From a virus, in IMG/VR virus record IMGVR_UViG_3300035698_005664, positions 1 through 29,041 of that record: a DNA stretch of 29,041 nucleotides. One strand, 5' to 3'. Both the position numbers and the translations under genes were made by a program. The notes beneath the pieces were generated by a model. It was not told the origin of the DNA and did not search any database. It worked only from the letters and a program-made list of their open reading frames with translations. Positions 1 to 7,919 of this stretch are shown one piece after another; the first letter of the stretch is position 1, and the number at the start of each line of letters is the position of its first letter.

Positions 1-2
1 AG

Positions 3-1670
3 ACGGCAAACTGTTTCCTGGCACCACAACGTGACGGAGTGTTTCGGGTCTATCGATTCGGTCAGTCCCAGCACGAACCCTCGTGGACGTTCACGAACGG
101 TAAGAACTTCTGCACGCTCAACGACGCGCCCAGCATCGAAGAGTTGGTCAGCAGCAAGGCAACCCGCCTGCGTTCCGGTCGCTACGAAATGACATCCGAA
201 GCGGTGTCGGAGTTAGCCGCCAGCCTGGGGGAGTCTTTGGAGTCGCCCGCACCGAATGACGTGTTCGCTGTCCTGATGGACGGCTCTGTCCAACTACAGT
301 CGAAGTCTGGTGTCTACTCGGTCGGCGACGAGACCGCACCGGTCGTGGGCTGGGAGCGTGTCGGTGACCTGTACATAATGAACTTGACCCCGGAGGCACG
401 CGGCAGGACGCTTCACTCCCGTCTGCTGTCACGTGCGGACGAGATCGTTCGTTGTGTCATCCAAGATGGTAATCCTCGCGGTTGGTATCTTCGTCAGGCG
501 GACGGTCGTTGGGTCACCTACCGAGGCTACGCCGACGTCTCGTGTGCCGTCGTGAATCAGTTCAGAGAATTTGCCAGCACGGTACACGAACTGATGATGA
601 CCTCACCATGGTCCCTGGAGTCGATCCCATTCGCTCCAGAGTATCCGGGCAGCAGAGTGTGGAACAAGGACGCCCCGGGCCTCCTGGTGCAACCAGCGGA
701 CTCTGGCGGCGATCATCCACACTTCGACATGATCCTGGACCATATCGGCGAAGACCTCGATGACGCGGTGTCCTCGAACGAGTGGTGCCGACGAGGCGGT
801 ATCGTGACCGGTGCAGACTACTTGCGTTGCTGGGTTGCGTGCTTGATCCACCACACCGATCAACCACTCCCATACTTGTTCTTGGCAGGTCCACAGAACA
901 GTGGCAAGTCCGTGTTCCACGAGTGCATGACGTTCCTGTTCTCGTCAGGTGTCGCGTCGGCCAACTCGGCGTTGACGTGTGACTTCAACGGGGAACTGGT
1001 CGGGTGCTTCCTGGCATACGTCGAAGAGTGTGACCTTGGTGACAAGCGAAATGACGCCTACACGAAGATCAAGGAATGGGTGACCGGTCGATCGATTCAG
1101 ATCCGTGAGAAGTACCACACCCCCTACTTGGCGAAGAACTATCTTCACTTCGTGCAGATGTCAAACAATACGACGCACCTTCCGTTGGAGGACGGTGATA
1201 CCCGGATCGTCGCGATCGATGTACCCTCGCTGGAAAGTCCGATGCCCAAGGCTCTCTTGGAAAACGCACTCCGTGAAGAGGCACCGCGATTCCTTCGCAC
1301 ACTTCTGAACACCGTCGTGCCACCCCCAGTCGACCGCCTACGCATCCCAGCGCTGGCAACCGAGACTAAGAACCTGATGGAGCGTCGTGCGATGTCACCG
1401 CTGATGGCGATGGTGAAGGACGTCGTCTTCAAATGCCCAGGACGTAAGGTGTCAATTGAAGATATGTACAAAGCGTACACCGAATACTGTGCAAAGACAA
1501 ACGCCAAGGCATCGTCAATGCACGCCTTCCAAGGTGAGCTAATCCTGCGATCAGACAAGGTAACCTTGGGTGACACCAAGCGGAAGACATACGTTGTGAA
1601 CGTCTCGCTCGATCCGAAGATGTTACCCGGGAAGAAAGCAATCCGAGTAAAGGGAGGATTTATCGTTTGA
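3..1670 (+). CDS. Primase/superfamily 3 helicase (P4/D5-like), 5'-truncated
   Basis: This is probably the replicative helicase, with any primase domain lying outside the window. A GTG at 39 could start it, but the frame is open to the left edge and the codons before 39 read as ordinary protein, so I treat the gene as cut off. Counting from the GTG, a Walker A motif GPQNSGKS lies at residues 284-291, an acidic Walker B-type motif (VEECD) at 328-332, and a sensor-like M-S-N-N at 374-377. This order and spacing is the superfamily 3 / D5-type helicase pattern that follows the primase in phage and plasmid primases. The C-terminal ~90 residues look like a winged-helix tail. It is the first gene of the rightward replication block, and the next promoter starts at its stop codon. 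Function is confident; the true start is not visible. Confidence 0.88.
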   Translation, partial: TANCFLAPQRDGVFRVYRFGQSQHEPSWTFTNGKNFCTLNDAPSIEELVSSKATRLRSGRYEMTSEAVSELAASLGESLESPAPNDVFAVLMDGSVQLQSKSGVYSVGDETAPVVGWERVGDLYIMNLTPEARGRTLHSRLLSRADEIVRCVIQDGNPRGWYLRQADGRWVTYRGYADVSCAVVNQFREFASTVHELMMTSPWSLESIPFAPEYPGSRVWNKDAPGLLVQPADSGGDHPHFDMILDHIGEDLDDAVSSNEWCRRGGIVTGADYLRCWVACLIHHTDQPLPYLFLAGPQNSGKSVFHECMTFLFSSGVASANSALTCDFNGELVGCFLAYVEECDLGDKRNDAYTKIKEWVTGRSIQIREKYHTPYLAKNYLHFVQMSNNTTHLPLEDGDTRIVAIDVPSLESPMPKALLENALREEAPRFLRTLLNTVVPPPVDRLRIPALATETKNLMERRAMSPLMAMVKDVVFKCPGRKVSIEDMYKAYTEYCAKTNAKASSMHAFQGELILRSDKVTLGDTKRKTYVVNVSLDPKMLPGKKAIRVKGGFIV

Positions 1671-1695
1671 CTTCCGTCCCATTGTGTGGTAGAGT
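1667..1695 (+). promoter_or_regulatory. Sigma70-like promoter of the rightward small-gene operon
   Basis: TTGACT (1667-1672), a 17-base spacer and TAGAGT (1690-1695) form a good -35/-10 pair. It starts on the stop codon of the helicase gene and points at the 1740 gene. The same hexamer form, TTGACT-N17-TAGACT, occurs upstream of the leftward regulator gene at 28824-28796, which supports both. Confidence 0.6.
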
Positions 1696-1727
1696 ATATG
1701 TAGTTAAGTTTCCTGTCTCTACCACAC
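1684..1727. promoter_or_regulatory. Inverted repeat over the -10 box: likely operator
   Basis: Perfect 11-bp arms (GTGTGGTAGAG at 1684-1694 and its complement at 1717-1727) flank a 22-base spacer. The left arm covers most of the -10 hexamer and the right arm sits just before the ribosome-binding GGAG of the next gene. A dimeric repressor site is the simplest reading. As an RNA hairpin it could also act on the leader. There is no T-run after it, so it is a poor terminator. Confidence 0.5.
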
Positions 1728-1739
1728 TTCGGAGTCTCT

Positions 1740-1901
1740 ATGTCACGTCAAGTCCAAGCATCAGGTATCCTCGGTTGTATCTTGGTCGCACCGTTCATCC
1801 TGTTGCAAATCTTCTTCGCCTTGGCGATCCCGTGTGCCGTGCTTTCGGTCCTCGTCGCTGGCGTCTACTTTCTCTGCACCGGGGAGTTCATCCTACAGTG
1901 A
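1740..1901 (+). CDS. Small hydrophobic membrane protein (53 aa)
   Basis: A short gene with ATG at 1740 and a clear GGAG five bases upstream. The product begins with a short polar N-terminus (MSRQVQ) followed by about 38 mostly hydrophobic residues (roughly 9-45), enough for one long or two short membrane segments, and ends FILQ. Its stop codon overlaps the GTG of the next gene (GTGA), showing translational coupling. It is the first gene after the promoter/operator. No family is recognised. An early phage inner-membrane protein, for example for superinfection exclusion or host takeover, is possible but speculative. Confidence 0.6.
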   Translation: MSRQVQASGILGCILVAPFILLQIFFALAIPCAVLSVLVAGVYFLCTGEFILQ

Positions 1902-2059
1902 ACTACCTGATCCAAGTGATTCGGGCGGGTGCCGTGGTCGGCGTAGATCACGTTGACGAACACCCGTCCGAAGCGTACCTCGACAAACTGGTGAAGCTGC
2001 ACGGTGCAGACTTCTGCGACGTTTCCCGAAAAGACATTGATCCACACGATGAATCCTAA
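1898..2059 (+). CDS. Small acidic hypothetical protein (53 aa)
   Basis: GTG at 1898 overlaps the previous stop as GTGA, and its own end overlaps the next ATG at 2049 by 11 bases, so it sits in a tightly coupled chain. It is soluble-looking and acidic towards the end (DIDPHDES), with a predicted helix around EAYLDKLVKLHGADFC. I do not recognise the family. The frame is open upstream to 1667, but that longer form would run through the promoter and the membrane-protein gene, so the GTG is preferred. The evidence that it is real is the coupling on both sides and the protein-like composition. Confidence 0.5.
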   Translation: MNYLIQVIRAGAVVGVDHVDEHPSEAYLDKLVKLHGADFCDVSRKDIDPHDES

Positions 2060-2726
2060 AGACCGAGTCGGCGTCACCAAGCCAAACCTTTCTATCCTCC
2101 CTCTTGCCCCGTTGTACGAACTTATCGCCGGGTTCACCGAGGGTGCCCGTAAGTATGGCCCATGGAACTGGAGAAAAGAGAAAGTCAGCGAGACGATCTA
2201 TGTCGACGCCGCCATCCGCCACCTGAACCAATGGATCTCGGGCGAGACCATCGACCCCGACTCTGGCTTGAGTCATATCACGAAGGCAATCGCTGGACTA
2301 ATCATTCTGCGTGACGCCCAGATCCACGACTGCTCGATCGATGACCGGGGACCGGAACAGAAGATCGACATCAAGGGAGCGATGGAGAAGCTGGCAGCGG
2401 TTGCGGAGAAGTATCCTAACCCGGTTGACGTTGCGGAACAGCCAAGTGAGGGTCGGTGTACCTTAGCCGCCGGGGGTTCATACGTTATGACCAAGTCGGA
2501 TGTCGGAAAAGCTGTCAAGTTGCGTGACGGTACGCACGGAACCATCTGTAGCGTCTCTAACGACCGTTCAGACCCATACCGGGTAGAACTCTTGCTGGAC
2601 GGGACACGCAAGGATGGGCATGGAAACTACGACATCTGTGTTGGAGTCAAAGGCCATTACAACGGGGACTACATCCTGGAAGCTGTACAGCATTGCCCGG
2701 AAGATGTCGTGGTGGTCTACTCGTGA
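2049..2726 (+). CDS. MazZ-like dATP/dGTP diphosphohydrolase-type protein
   Basis: A 225-residue protein beginning MNPKD. The N-terminal ~100 residues carry the pattern GARKYG-WNWR, then AAIRHLNQW-GE-DPDSGLSHITKAIAGLIIL. This is the signature I associate with the 'dATP/dGTP diphosphohydrolase N-terminal' family, an all-helical MazG-related fold whose described member is cyanophage MazZ. The role would be hydrolysis of purine dNTPs to monophosphates, trimming host pools. After a variable linker, the last ~75 residues (from VGKAVKLRDGTHGTI) look like a small beta-barrel appendage common on phage accessory proteins. The ATG at 2049 overlaps the upstream gene, and the end overlaps the exonuclease start as GTGA. 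An earlier in-frame ATG (2004) would overlap the upstream gene by 56 bases and is less likely. The family call is fairly firm; the substrate is inferred. Confidence 0.7.
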   Translation: MNPKDRVGVTKPNLSILPLAPLYELIAGFTEGARKYGPWNWRKEKVSETIYVDAAIRHLNQWISGETIDPDSGLSHITKAIAGLIILRDAQIHDCSIDDRGPEQKIDIKGAMEKLAAVAEKYPNPVDVAEQPSEGRCTLAAGGSYVMTKSDVGKAVKLRDGTHGTICSVSNDRSDPYRVELLLDGTRKDGHGNYDICVGVKGHYNGDYILEAVQHCPEDVVVVYS

Positions 2727-3325
2727 ACCATTACAACCTCATCACCCTGAACGACAATGTCCTCGCAGCGATGGACGTTGAGACGACCGGTCGCGACCCG
2801 TACCACAACGAAGTCTGCCAGTTGGCGATCGTTGCGTTGGACTGCCACCTGAACCCCGTGAAGCACTTCTACACGAACATCCGACCGGAACACCCGGATC
2901 GTATGCACCCGGAGGCGACCGCGACTCACGGGTTGACGTTGGAAGTCTTGAACCAGTCCCCCGACAGATACGAAGTCGCGGATCAGTTGTGGGACTGGTT
3001 CCAGTCCTTCTCCCTGGCACCGGGCAAGCGTCTTATCCCGCTTGTCCACAATGCCCAGTTCGACATCCCGTTTTTACAACAGATGTTGGGGTACGAGTTG
3101 TTCGCCGAGATCGTCGGATACCCAACTCGCGACACCCAGGCTCTCGTCTGCGGAGTCAACGACAAAGCAGCCTTCAACGGGCTTCCGATCCCGTTCCCTC
3201 GTGCAAACCTGGGCACCTGCTGCGAGACGTTAGGGGTTACTCTTGATGGTGCCCACGATGCTCTAGCTGATGCGTTGGCGACGGCTCGGGTGTATCGGGC
3301 ACTACTGGGACAGGGACAGTGGTAG
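2723..3325 (+). CDS. DnaQ-like 3'-5' exonuclease (DEDDh)
   Basis: A 200-residue nuclease. Exo I is MDVETTG with D18 and E20, Exo II is HNAQFDIPFLQ, and Exo III is the HDALADA stretch with the histidine of the DEDDh subtype. All catalytic acids are present. It resembles the proofreading epsilon subunit or stand-alone phage exonucleases and would act in replication, repair or host DNA turnover. The start is taken as GTG 2723, which overlaps the preceding stop as GTGA. An ATG 10 codons upstream is in frame but lies inside the previous gene. No polymerase lies in the window, so whether it proofreads for a phage or host polymerase is open. It is the last gene of the rightward operon, and a strong hairpin follows nine bases after its stop. 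Confidence 0.85.
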   Translation: MNHYNLITLNDNVLAAMDVETTGRDPYHNEVCQLAIVALDCHLNPVKHFYTNIRPEHPDRMHPEATATHGLTLEVLNQSPDRYEVADQLWDWFQSFSLAPGKRLIPLVHNAQFDIPFLQQMLGYELFAEIVGYPTRDTQALVCGVNDKAAFNGLPIPFPRANLGTCCETLGVTLDGAHDALADALATARVYRALLGQGQW

Positions 3326-3437
3326 CGACCGGTCGGGGTCTCCCATTAGGAGACCCCGTGGGGACGACCCACTTGATCCCGTTGACGACCGGTGCCTGAA
3401 TTTTCTTCTCGGTACACTTCGGACATGGTCTAGGCAT
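3237..3437 (-). CDS. Putative small CxxC protein (66 aa), last leftward gene
   Basis: An ATG at 3437 overlaps the end of the SPFH gene by eight bases (ATGCCTAG), the coupling used throughout this operon. The product starts MPRPCPKCTEKK, with a CPKC zinc-knuckle-like pair, and ends in a Pro/Thr/Val-rich tail. Against it, the last ~90 bases lie opposite the exonuclease 3' end and it passes through the convergent hairpin, so the C-terminal part may be an accidental open frame. I do not recognise a family. The gene, if real, is a tail-operon end gene of unknown role. Confidence 0.4.
   Translation of the reverse strand: MPRPCPKCTEKKIQAPVVNGIKWVVPTGSPNGRPRPVATTVPVPVVPDTPEPSPTHQLEHRGHHQE
3334..3358. 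terminator. Hairpin between converging operons
   Basis: A 10-bp perfect stem (CGGGGTCTCC / GGAGACCCCG) with a five-base loop sits nine bases after the exonuclease stop. Neither strand has a T-run after it, so it may be Rho-linked, a transcript-end protector, or an imperfect intrinsic terminator. Its position where the rightward and leftward operons meet argues for a role in ending transcription. Confidence 0.5.
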
Positions 3438-3945
3438 CGTTGATAATCCTGAACGCGGGGCTGATACACAGTTCAGTGAACGTCGACTTCTGAACCCGAA
3501 TCCCCAAGTCCCGTAGTTCACTTTGTAGCTCAAGCGTAAGGGCCACGGATAGTGACTTGGTCTGCTGGAGGAACGATCGGTCCACCGAGCTTAGGACGTT
3601 GACCAGGACCGCCTGGGCCGTCTCTGCCACCGTGTCACTGTAATCCGCTTCACTGTTGATAGCCGTGAGCAAGTCAGCAGGCTTCCATCGGGTCAGAGTC
3701 CGTGCTGACACGCTCGTGCCGTCGGATAATGTGACGGTCTGGACACTGGTCACCATCGACTGCCACCGGATGTCGATCTGCTGTACCTCGGTCACCAACG
3801 GCCAGTACCACACTAGACCCGGTCCGTGGATCGTCGCATCCCCACATCGAGACCACTTGACCATCCGGTCGGTTGGTGCCACCTTGGCGAAGCGTGGCAC
3901 GATGGCGGTTATCTTGTCCGCGAACGCGGGAATCCAATCGAGCAT
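3430..3945 (-). CDS. SPFH/Band-7 domain protein
   Basis: A 171-residue protein built almost wholly of one SPFH (stomatin/prohibitin/flotillin/HflK-C) domain. An amphipathic start (DWIPAFADKITAIVPRF) leads to the diagnostic turn GPGLVWYWPLVTEVQQIDIR. A beta region follows (VTLSDGTSVSART), then the AxDY-type helix stretch EADYSDTVAETAQAVLVNVL and a final GIRV-K beta strand. SPFH proteins oligomerise on membranes and scaffold proteases or lipid domains. Here there is no clear transmembrane segment, only a hydrophobic N-terminus, and the long C-terminal coiled coil of bacterial members is missing. It starts by TAATG overlap with the Cys-rich gene and lies at the end of the tail operon, so it is expressed late. 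A role in virion-membrane contact or host protease control is speculation. Confidence 0.75.
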   Translation of the reverse strand: MLDWIPAFADKITAIVPRFAKVAPTDRMVKWSRCGDATIHGPGLVWYWPLVTEVQQIDIRWQSMVTSVQTVTLSDGTSVSARTLTRWKPADLLTAINSEADYSDTVAETAQAVLVNVLSSVDRSFLQQTKSLSVALTLELQSELRDLGIRVQKSTFTELCISPAFRIINDA

Positions 3946-4481
3946 TATAAGTCCATTTCAAATTGTCCCAGTGGACAGGATTGTGTTGCCATCTTTAACT
4001 TATTCCCCAGGGGAAACGATGACGTGTTGACCGCACACCCGCACGACTTGCAGGCTTTCTTTTCTGTATCATACATGGAACACTTCGAGCAGTGTTTCTC
4101 GTAGATCTCCTGAACCCTCTCGTCCGAACGAACCGGACGACCAGCCGCCACCCAATGCTTGACGGCGGATGTGAAGTTTCCGATCTTATCTACAATCCCT
4201 GCTTCGGCTTCCTTTGTCTCGGCGACACACCGGTTGCACTTCTGTTCGTCGATCTCCAGACCCGTGACCACACACTTATTCCCCATGATCCGATACTCGC
4301 ACGGGGCGACATTCAGGATCGGGAGCGAAGGGGTCTGAGACCTCGATATAGCCTCTCGGACAGGGCACGCGGCACAGATGTCATCGTTGACGTGCTGACC
4401 CTTCGTGGTGGCTTTCTGGCTTAGGCAGCGGTGCATGACGACGTCGCCAGCACGCTCTCTCTGTTTCATCTTGCAGTCCAT
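3945..4481 (-). CDS. Cys-rich zinc-binding-type protein after the tail hub
   Basis: A 178-residue protein. The ATG at 4481 lies one base after the hub stop codon. Cysteines come in clusters: DICAACP, CNRC, HCSKCSMYD, then ACKSCGC followed by LGNKLKMATQSCPLGQF. The last block, C-x-x-CGC ... K ... CPLG-(F/W), is a motif I know from small phage proteins encoded next to tail-tip genes. Zinc or iron-sulfur binding is likely, but the function is unknown to me. A second ATG at 4469 (MKQRERAG) is possible. The stop overlaps the next ATG as TAATG. Given its place it may be a tail-tip cofactor or a tail-associated regulator. Confidence 0.65.
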   Translation of the reverse strand: MDCKMKQRERAGDVVMHRCLSQKATTKGQHVNDDICAACPVREAISRSQTPSLPILNVAPCEYRIMGNKCVVTGLEIDEQKCNRCVAETKEAEAGIVDKIGNFTSAVKHWVAAGRPVRSDERVQEIYEKHCSKCSMYDTEKKACKSCGCAVNTSSFPLGNKLKMATQSCPLGQFEMDL

Positions 4482-4482
4482 C

Positions 4483-7400
4483 TTAGAATCCCGCCTCCCC
4501 GGCAATGCCAGCATCTTCTGGCGAGTTGAATCGAGTGGACACGAGACCGTTTATCTCGGAGCAGTTGCCGCCAGAGACTTGCCATGGTCCGGACACGCTC
4601 ACAGGTCCGATCGTTCCCATCTGCCATGAGCAATACCCTTGCTCAATCAGTCCACGGATTATAATGACTTTGACCAGGGCTGCCTCGCGGTTGCCAAACG
4701 TCTCGGTGCGGAAGAAGTTCGGTCCACTACACTTTGTACCAGTACCCTCCTGCTTGCACGGTCCCGGGAGAGTTAAGCAATCGAATCCACTACCGCCGTC
4801 AGACTCACCAATCGACGTCGCTAATCCGTACTGGATTCTGACTTCAAACTTGCAGAGGTTGGGGTCTTCGTTCTCGTCCTCCAGATCCTCATCGTCCTCG
4901 GAAGAGTAGTTGATCCCCACGTTCGCTGGATAGTTTTGTGCAGCTACTTGATCGGCCCGGGACGCCGCTCCTTGCAAGTCAATTTCCTCGAATTGAGGTT
5001 GGATAACTTCGATGACACTTGGGTCAGACGTCTCGCGACACTCGTTGAATGGTAAGACGTCACCGGTATCGCTAGGGAATCGGTCACCACGAGTTGCGGC
5101 TGCCTTGCCACCCTGAGTCTCGATATACAATGGGCTGCCGACCGGAGGTGTCAGTGACACTCGCGGTGCTGGTAAGTCTTCGTTATTCAGGGGGTACGGG
5201 ATCGCCTTGTTGTTACCGGCAGGCCAAGCGAAAAGGTATTGCTCAGTCGTGCCGGATAGGACTGGAGTCCACAAATCCAAGTCTATCACACCAGACGTCG
5301 GGTCAAACGCCACCCGCTCCACCAAACATTTGACGCTTGGAAAAGATGGGATGTCAAGCGTGACGCAGTCGTATGTGTCAAGGTCCAAGTTCTCCAGTCC
5401 GACCTTCAATCGAGCCAACCTCCATGTGTTGCTGTCTCGAATAGACCAGAACGTAGCAGTCTTCAACGCTTGATCTTTATTCGTCACCGTGACGTAACTA
5501 TCAGTGGACGGGATGTACCCATACTTGTCAACATTGTTTTCGACTGTGAAGAAGTTCTGAACCGTGTCCGACTTAATACTGCCGGTCCCCACGTCTTGCC
5601 AAGTTACTCGCGATGATGTCACCAGAGATTCCGTCCCGGTGTGGTCATAATAGAACGACGACGCGACGACGTCCGAAGACGTCAGCGTCCTAATCGACGA
5701 AGGTTCATCTGGCAGGTATATGATTTTCAATACGTTGTCTGACACGGTCAACGCACACCGAGCCTCATACGCAATCTTATTCAGAACGGACAAGGCGTTC
5801 TCTCTTGATGCGTAGTAGTAGTTGCACGGGTATCGACCTAACTTTGTCTGTGCTTGAGCAAGGCTACCAGCGTCGACTGTCAGGTCCGTGTACCTCTCCG
5901 CGATCCATTGTATAACGTCGGCAGGGTTTGCCGGGATACTGGACGTGAACGTGACATACAATTCAGATGACCAGTCTTCGTTCTCGTAGGTGCTAAGTGG
6001 GCGGTCTAGGTGAACCTCAACTGCGGACAAGTCACCGTAATCGATTGTCACGACTTCATAGTATGAAGGTGGGACTTGCGTCAAGATATCAATGTCGCCC
6101 ACCTTGCGGTAAGCCATCACTTGGTCAACGCTACCAGGGGTCAGTGACACGATGTGAACTTCGATGCCGCTCTCTTGCAACGTGACTTCGGTCCCACTGG
6201 GTAGCCAGATAAACCCCTTGCTCTCGATCTCGTCGAGTGCCCGGAACGCTTCGCCAGCGCCCCCTACGATTTTTAGTTCGTACTCTGCTGGTGTCGCCTC
6301 GCAGGCAGCTAGACTATTCGGGAGTGTAGACGTTGAAGGTCGGTAGCCGCGAGCGTAGGGAGGGATCTGCTTACATAGCTGGGCGTCCAGAGCCCCGGGG
6401 TCGGTAGTCTCCGTGATGGTAAAGATTTCACCAGAGAAGGTTCCCTTGTACAAGATGTCTCCGACAAGTATCGTGACAAGTCTACCTTGTGGGAAGTCAT
6501 CACCACCAGCGATAGTCAGAGTAGGCTTCGCCCAGAACTGTTGCTCTGACCTCTGACGCAAGTATTGACACAAAGCCGCGAACCTGTCTCTGGCACAGTT
6601 CTTCTCGTCTTCGTCGTAGTCCCCAATACACTTCCCTTTGATGAATTGGTATCCAAAGACTTCCGGGTCGTAGTCTGGTTGACCGTATCCGAACGGGATA
6701 TCAGACACAGCAGTCACGATAACCTGAGTAATGGCACCGTTACACTTGAAACCCGTGAAGTAGTTTTGCAGCGAGCCCCCGTCCGGGATCGGGCCGACAC
6801 GCTCGTACCCAGGAACGATGAGGTCTGAGTTTCGGACTTGAAACAACTTAGTAGCGTCCGTGCCCCCGTTGCCGTAGCTACCATCGATATTTTGACTCAG
6901 GATGGATGGGCATTTGATTTGCTGTGCTTGACAGATCTTGGCATCGAGAGATGGGTCGACAACCCCTTGAGGTTTACGAAGGAACCCCTTGACACCATTA
7001 CCAATCTTCACAGTCGGACGCGAGCATGTGAACCCGAAACGGAAGGGCCACGGAGTAGTAAGTCGCGAGGGGTCGACACTAGCGAATAAACCATCTTCCG
7101 CCGCGAACCCGAATCGATTGCTTTCGATCTTCGACAGGATCGAGAAGGTCAACGATCGAGTCGAGTCGTTCCACTTAATCTCACTGTTAATCTCACCGTC
7201 GATCAGTACAACCGCTTGGTCAACGGGCACGCCGGGGAACGACAGGTAAACCTTGGCTGGTCGCTTGTGTACGTCAACGGTGTTAAGGATACTCGTCAAG
7301 TCACCACCAGTGTCAGACAACTCGACCGTCACCGACTGAGACGACCCGCCTTGGAGACGTGTCGTGGTCTCTAATCCACTCATGGACACGACGGACTTAA

Positions 7401-7533
7401 TACACCCCTCAACTTCTGTACTTGAATAGAATGTCTCTGAACCGTCGGCCCACTCGACACCGATGTACAGGACGATCTCGACCCCTTGCTTGCGGGCGAG
7501 TTGAGAGGCTACTGGTGTTGATAGTTGTTTCAT
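4483..7533 (-). CDS. Tail hub / baseplate-like protein (1016 aa)
   Basis: The largest tail-tip protein. The N-terminal ~150 residues (EIVLYIGVEWADGSE... SGLETTTRLQGGSSQSVTV...) resemble the first hub domain of siphophage tail proteins, with beta strands and a 'sum of loops' layout. A Cys-containing insertion (about residues 165-400, with CSRP, KCPSIL, CNGA and KCIGDYDEDEKNCARDRF) follows. A gp27-like core comes next, ending in an acidic segment (SSEDDEDLEDENEDPN) and a short C-terminal domain with four cysteines. It would sit below the tail tube, gate DNA release and carry the receptor-binding parts. It starts by ATGA overlap with the 129-aa gene upstream. Assignment rests on size, order after the tape measure and fold-like motifs, not on a single signature. 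There is no visible lysozyme or peptidase motif. Confidence 0.65.
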   Translation of the reverse strand: MKQLSTPVASQLARKQGVEIVLYIGVEWADGSETFYSSTEVEGCIKSVVSMSGLETTTRLQGGSSQSVTVELSDTGGDLTSILNTVDVHKRPAKVYLSFPGVPVDQAVVLIDGEINSEIKWNDSTRSLTFSILSKIESNRFGFAAEDGLFASVDPSRLTTPWPFRFGFTCSRPTVKIGNGVKGFLRKPQGVVDPSLDAKICQAQQIKCPSILSQNIDGSYGNGGTDATKLFQVRNSDLIVPGYERVGPIPDGGSLQNYFTGFKCNGAITQVIVTAVSDIPFGYGQPDYDPEVFGYQFIKGKCIGDYDEDEKNCARDRFAALCQYLRQRSEQQFWAKPTLTIAGGDDFPQGRLVTILVGDILYKGTFSGEIFTITETTDPGALDAQLCKQIPPYARGYRPSTSTLPNSLAACEATPAEYELKIVGGAGEAFRALDEIESKGFIWLPSGTEVTLQESGIEVHIVSLTPGSVDQVMAYRKVGDIDILTQVPPSYYEVVTIDYGDLSAVEVHLDRPLSTYENEDWSSELYVTFTSSIPANPADVIQWIAERYTDLTVDAGSLAQAQTKLGRYPCNYYYASRENALSVLNKIAYEARCALTVSDNVLKIIYLPDEPSSIRTLTSSDVVASSFYYDHTGTESLVTSSRVTWQDVGTGSIKSDTVQNFFTVENNVDKYGYIPSTDSYVTVTNKDQALKTATFWSIRDSNTWRLARLKVGLENLDLDTYDCVTLDIPSFPSVKCLVERVAFDPTSGVIDLDLWTPVLSGTTEQYLFAWPAGNNKAIPYPLNNEDLPAPRVSLTPPVGSPLYIETQGGKAAATRGDRFPSDTGDVLPFNECRETSDPSVIEVIQPQFEEIDLQGAASRADQVAAQNYPANVGINYSSEDDEDLEDENEDPNLCKFEVRIQYGLATSIGESDGGSGFDCLTLPGPCKQEGTGTKCSGPNFFRTETFGNREAALVKVIIIRGLIEQGYCSWQMGTIGPVSVSGPWQVSGGNCSEINGLVSTRFNSPEDAGIAGEAGF

Positions 7534-7919
7534 ACTTCTGTCATTTCAATGGTTGTCTCATACGCCTCGTCACCGGGCCAGCCGTTAGCACGACCTTCAC
7601 CAGAAAACTCGACCGGGTTCAGGTTCACCTTGCCGACGACCTCTCGGCCTCGCCAGATAACCTGGAACGTCTCTCCGCGATAACGCAAGATAAAATCTTC
7701 CACTTCTTCCATTTTATCACGAGATAGCACAAAAGTCCAGCGATGTCTACTCTTATTTCCAGATTTCTTGATAATAGATCGACGGCTACCGTCCATCATC
7801 CGAATCACTGTCACCTCGGCGTTCAACCCCTGGTTGTTTCCCATCCGTGGCGACGGGAGCATCATCGAGGACGCCAGTGCAGGGTAGGGTGCCCGGATCA
7901 AGAAGTAGTTGGTAGCCAT
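7530..7919 (-). CDS. Minor tail protein, small (129 aa)
   Basis: A small beta-rich protein (ATNYFLIRAPYPALASSM...; RHRWTFVLSRDKMEEVEDFI; then GETFQVIWRGREVVGKV). Its middle resembles residues ~295-360 of the next upstream gene product, which has the same 'helix, G-E/R-x-hydrophobic, W-x-G, beta, N-P' arrangement. This suggests two copies of one distal-tail type domain. It starts by TAATG overlap with that gene and ends by ATGA overlap with the hub gene. The position between tail-tip genes and the size fit a distal-tail or hub-adaptor protein. The exact role is inferred. Confidence 0.6.
   Translation of the reverse strand: MATNYFLIRAPYPALASSMMLPSPRMGNNQGLNAEVTVIRMMDGSRRSIIKKSGNKSRHRWTFVLSRDKMEEVEDFILRYRGETFQVIWRGREVVGKVNLNPVEFSGEGRANGWPGDEAYETTIEMTEV

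Noticed and set aside
1667-1897. Extended start of the 53-aa acidic gene, giving 130 aa from a TTG at 1667
   Set aside because: This would begin on the -35 box and read through the small membrane-protein gene in another frame; the GTGA overlap at 1898 is a better start.
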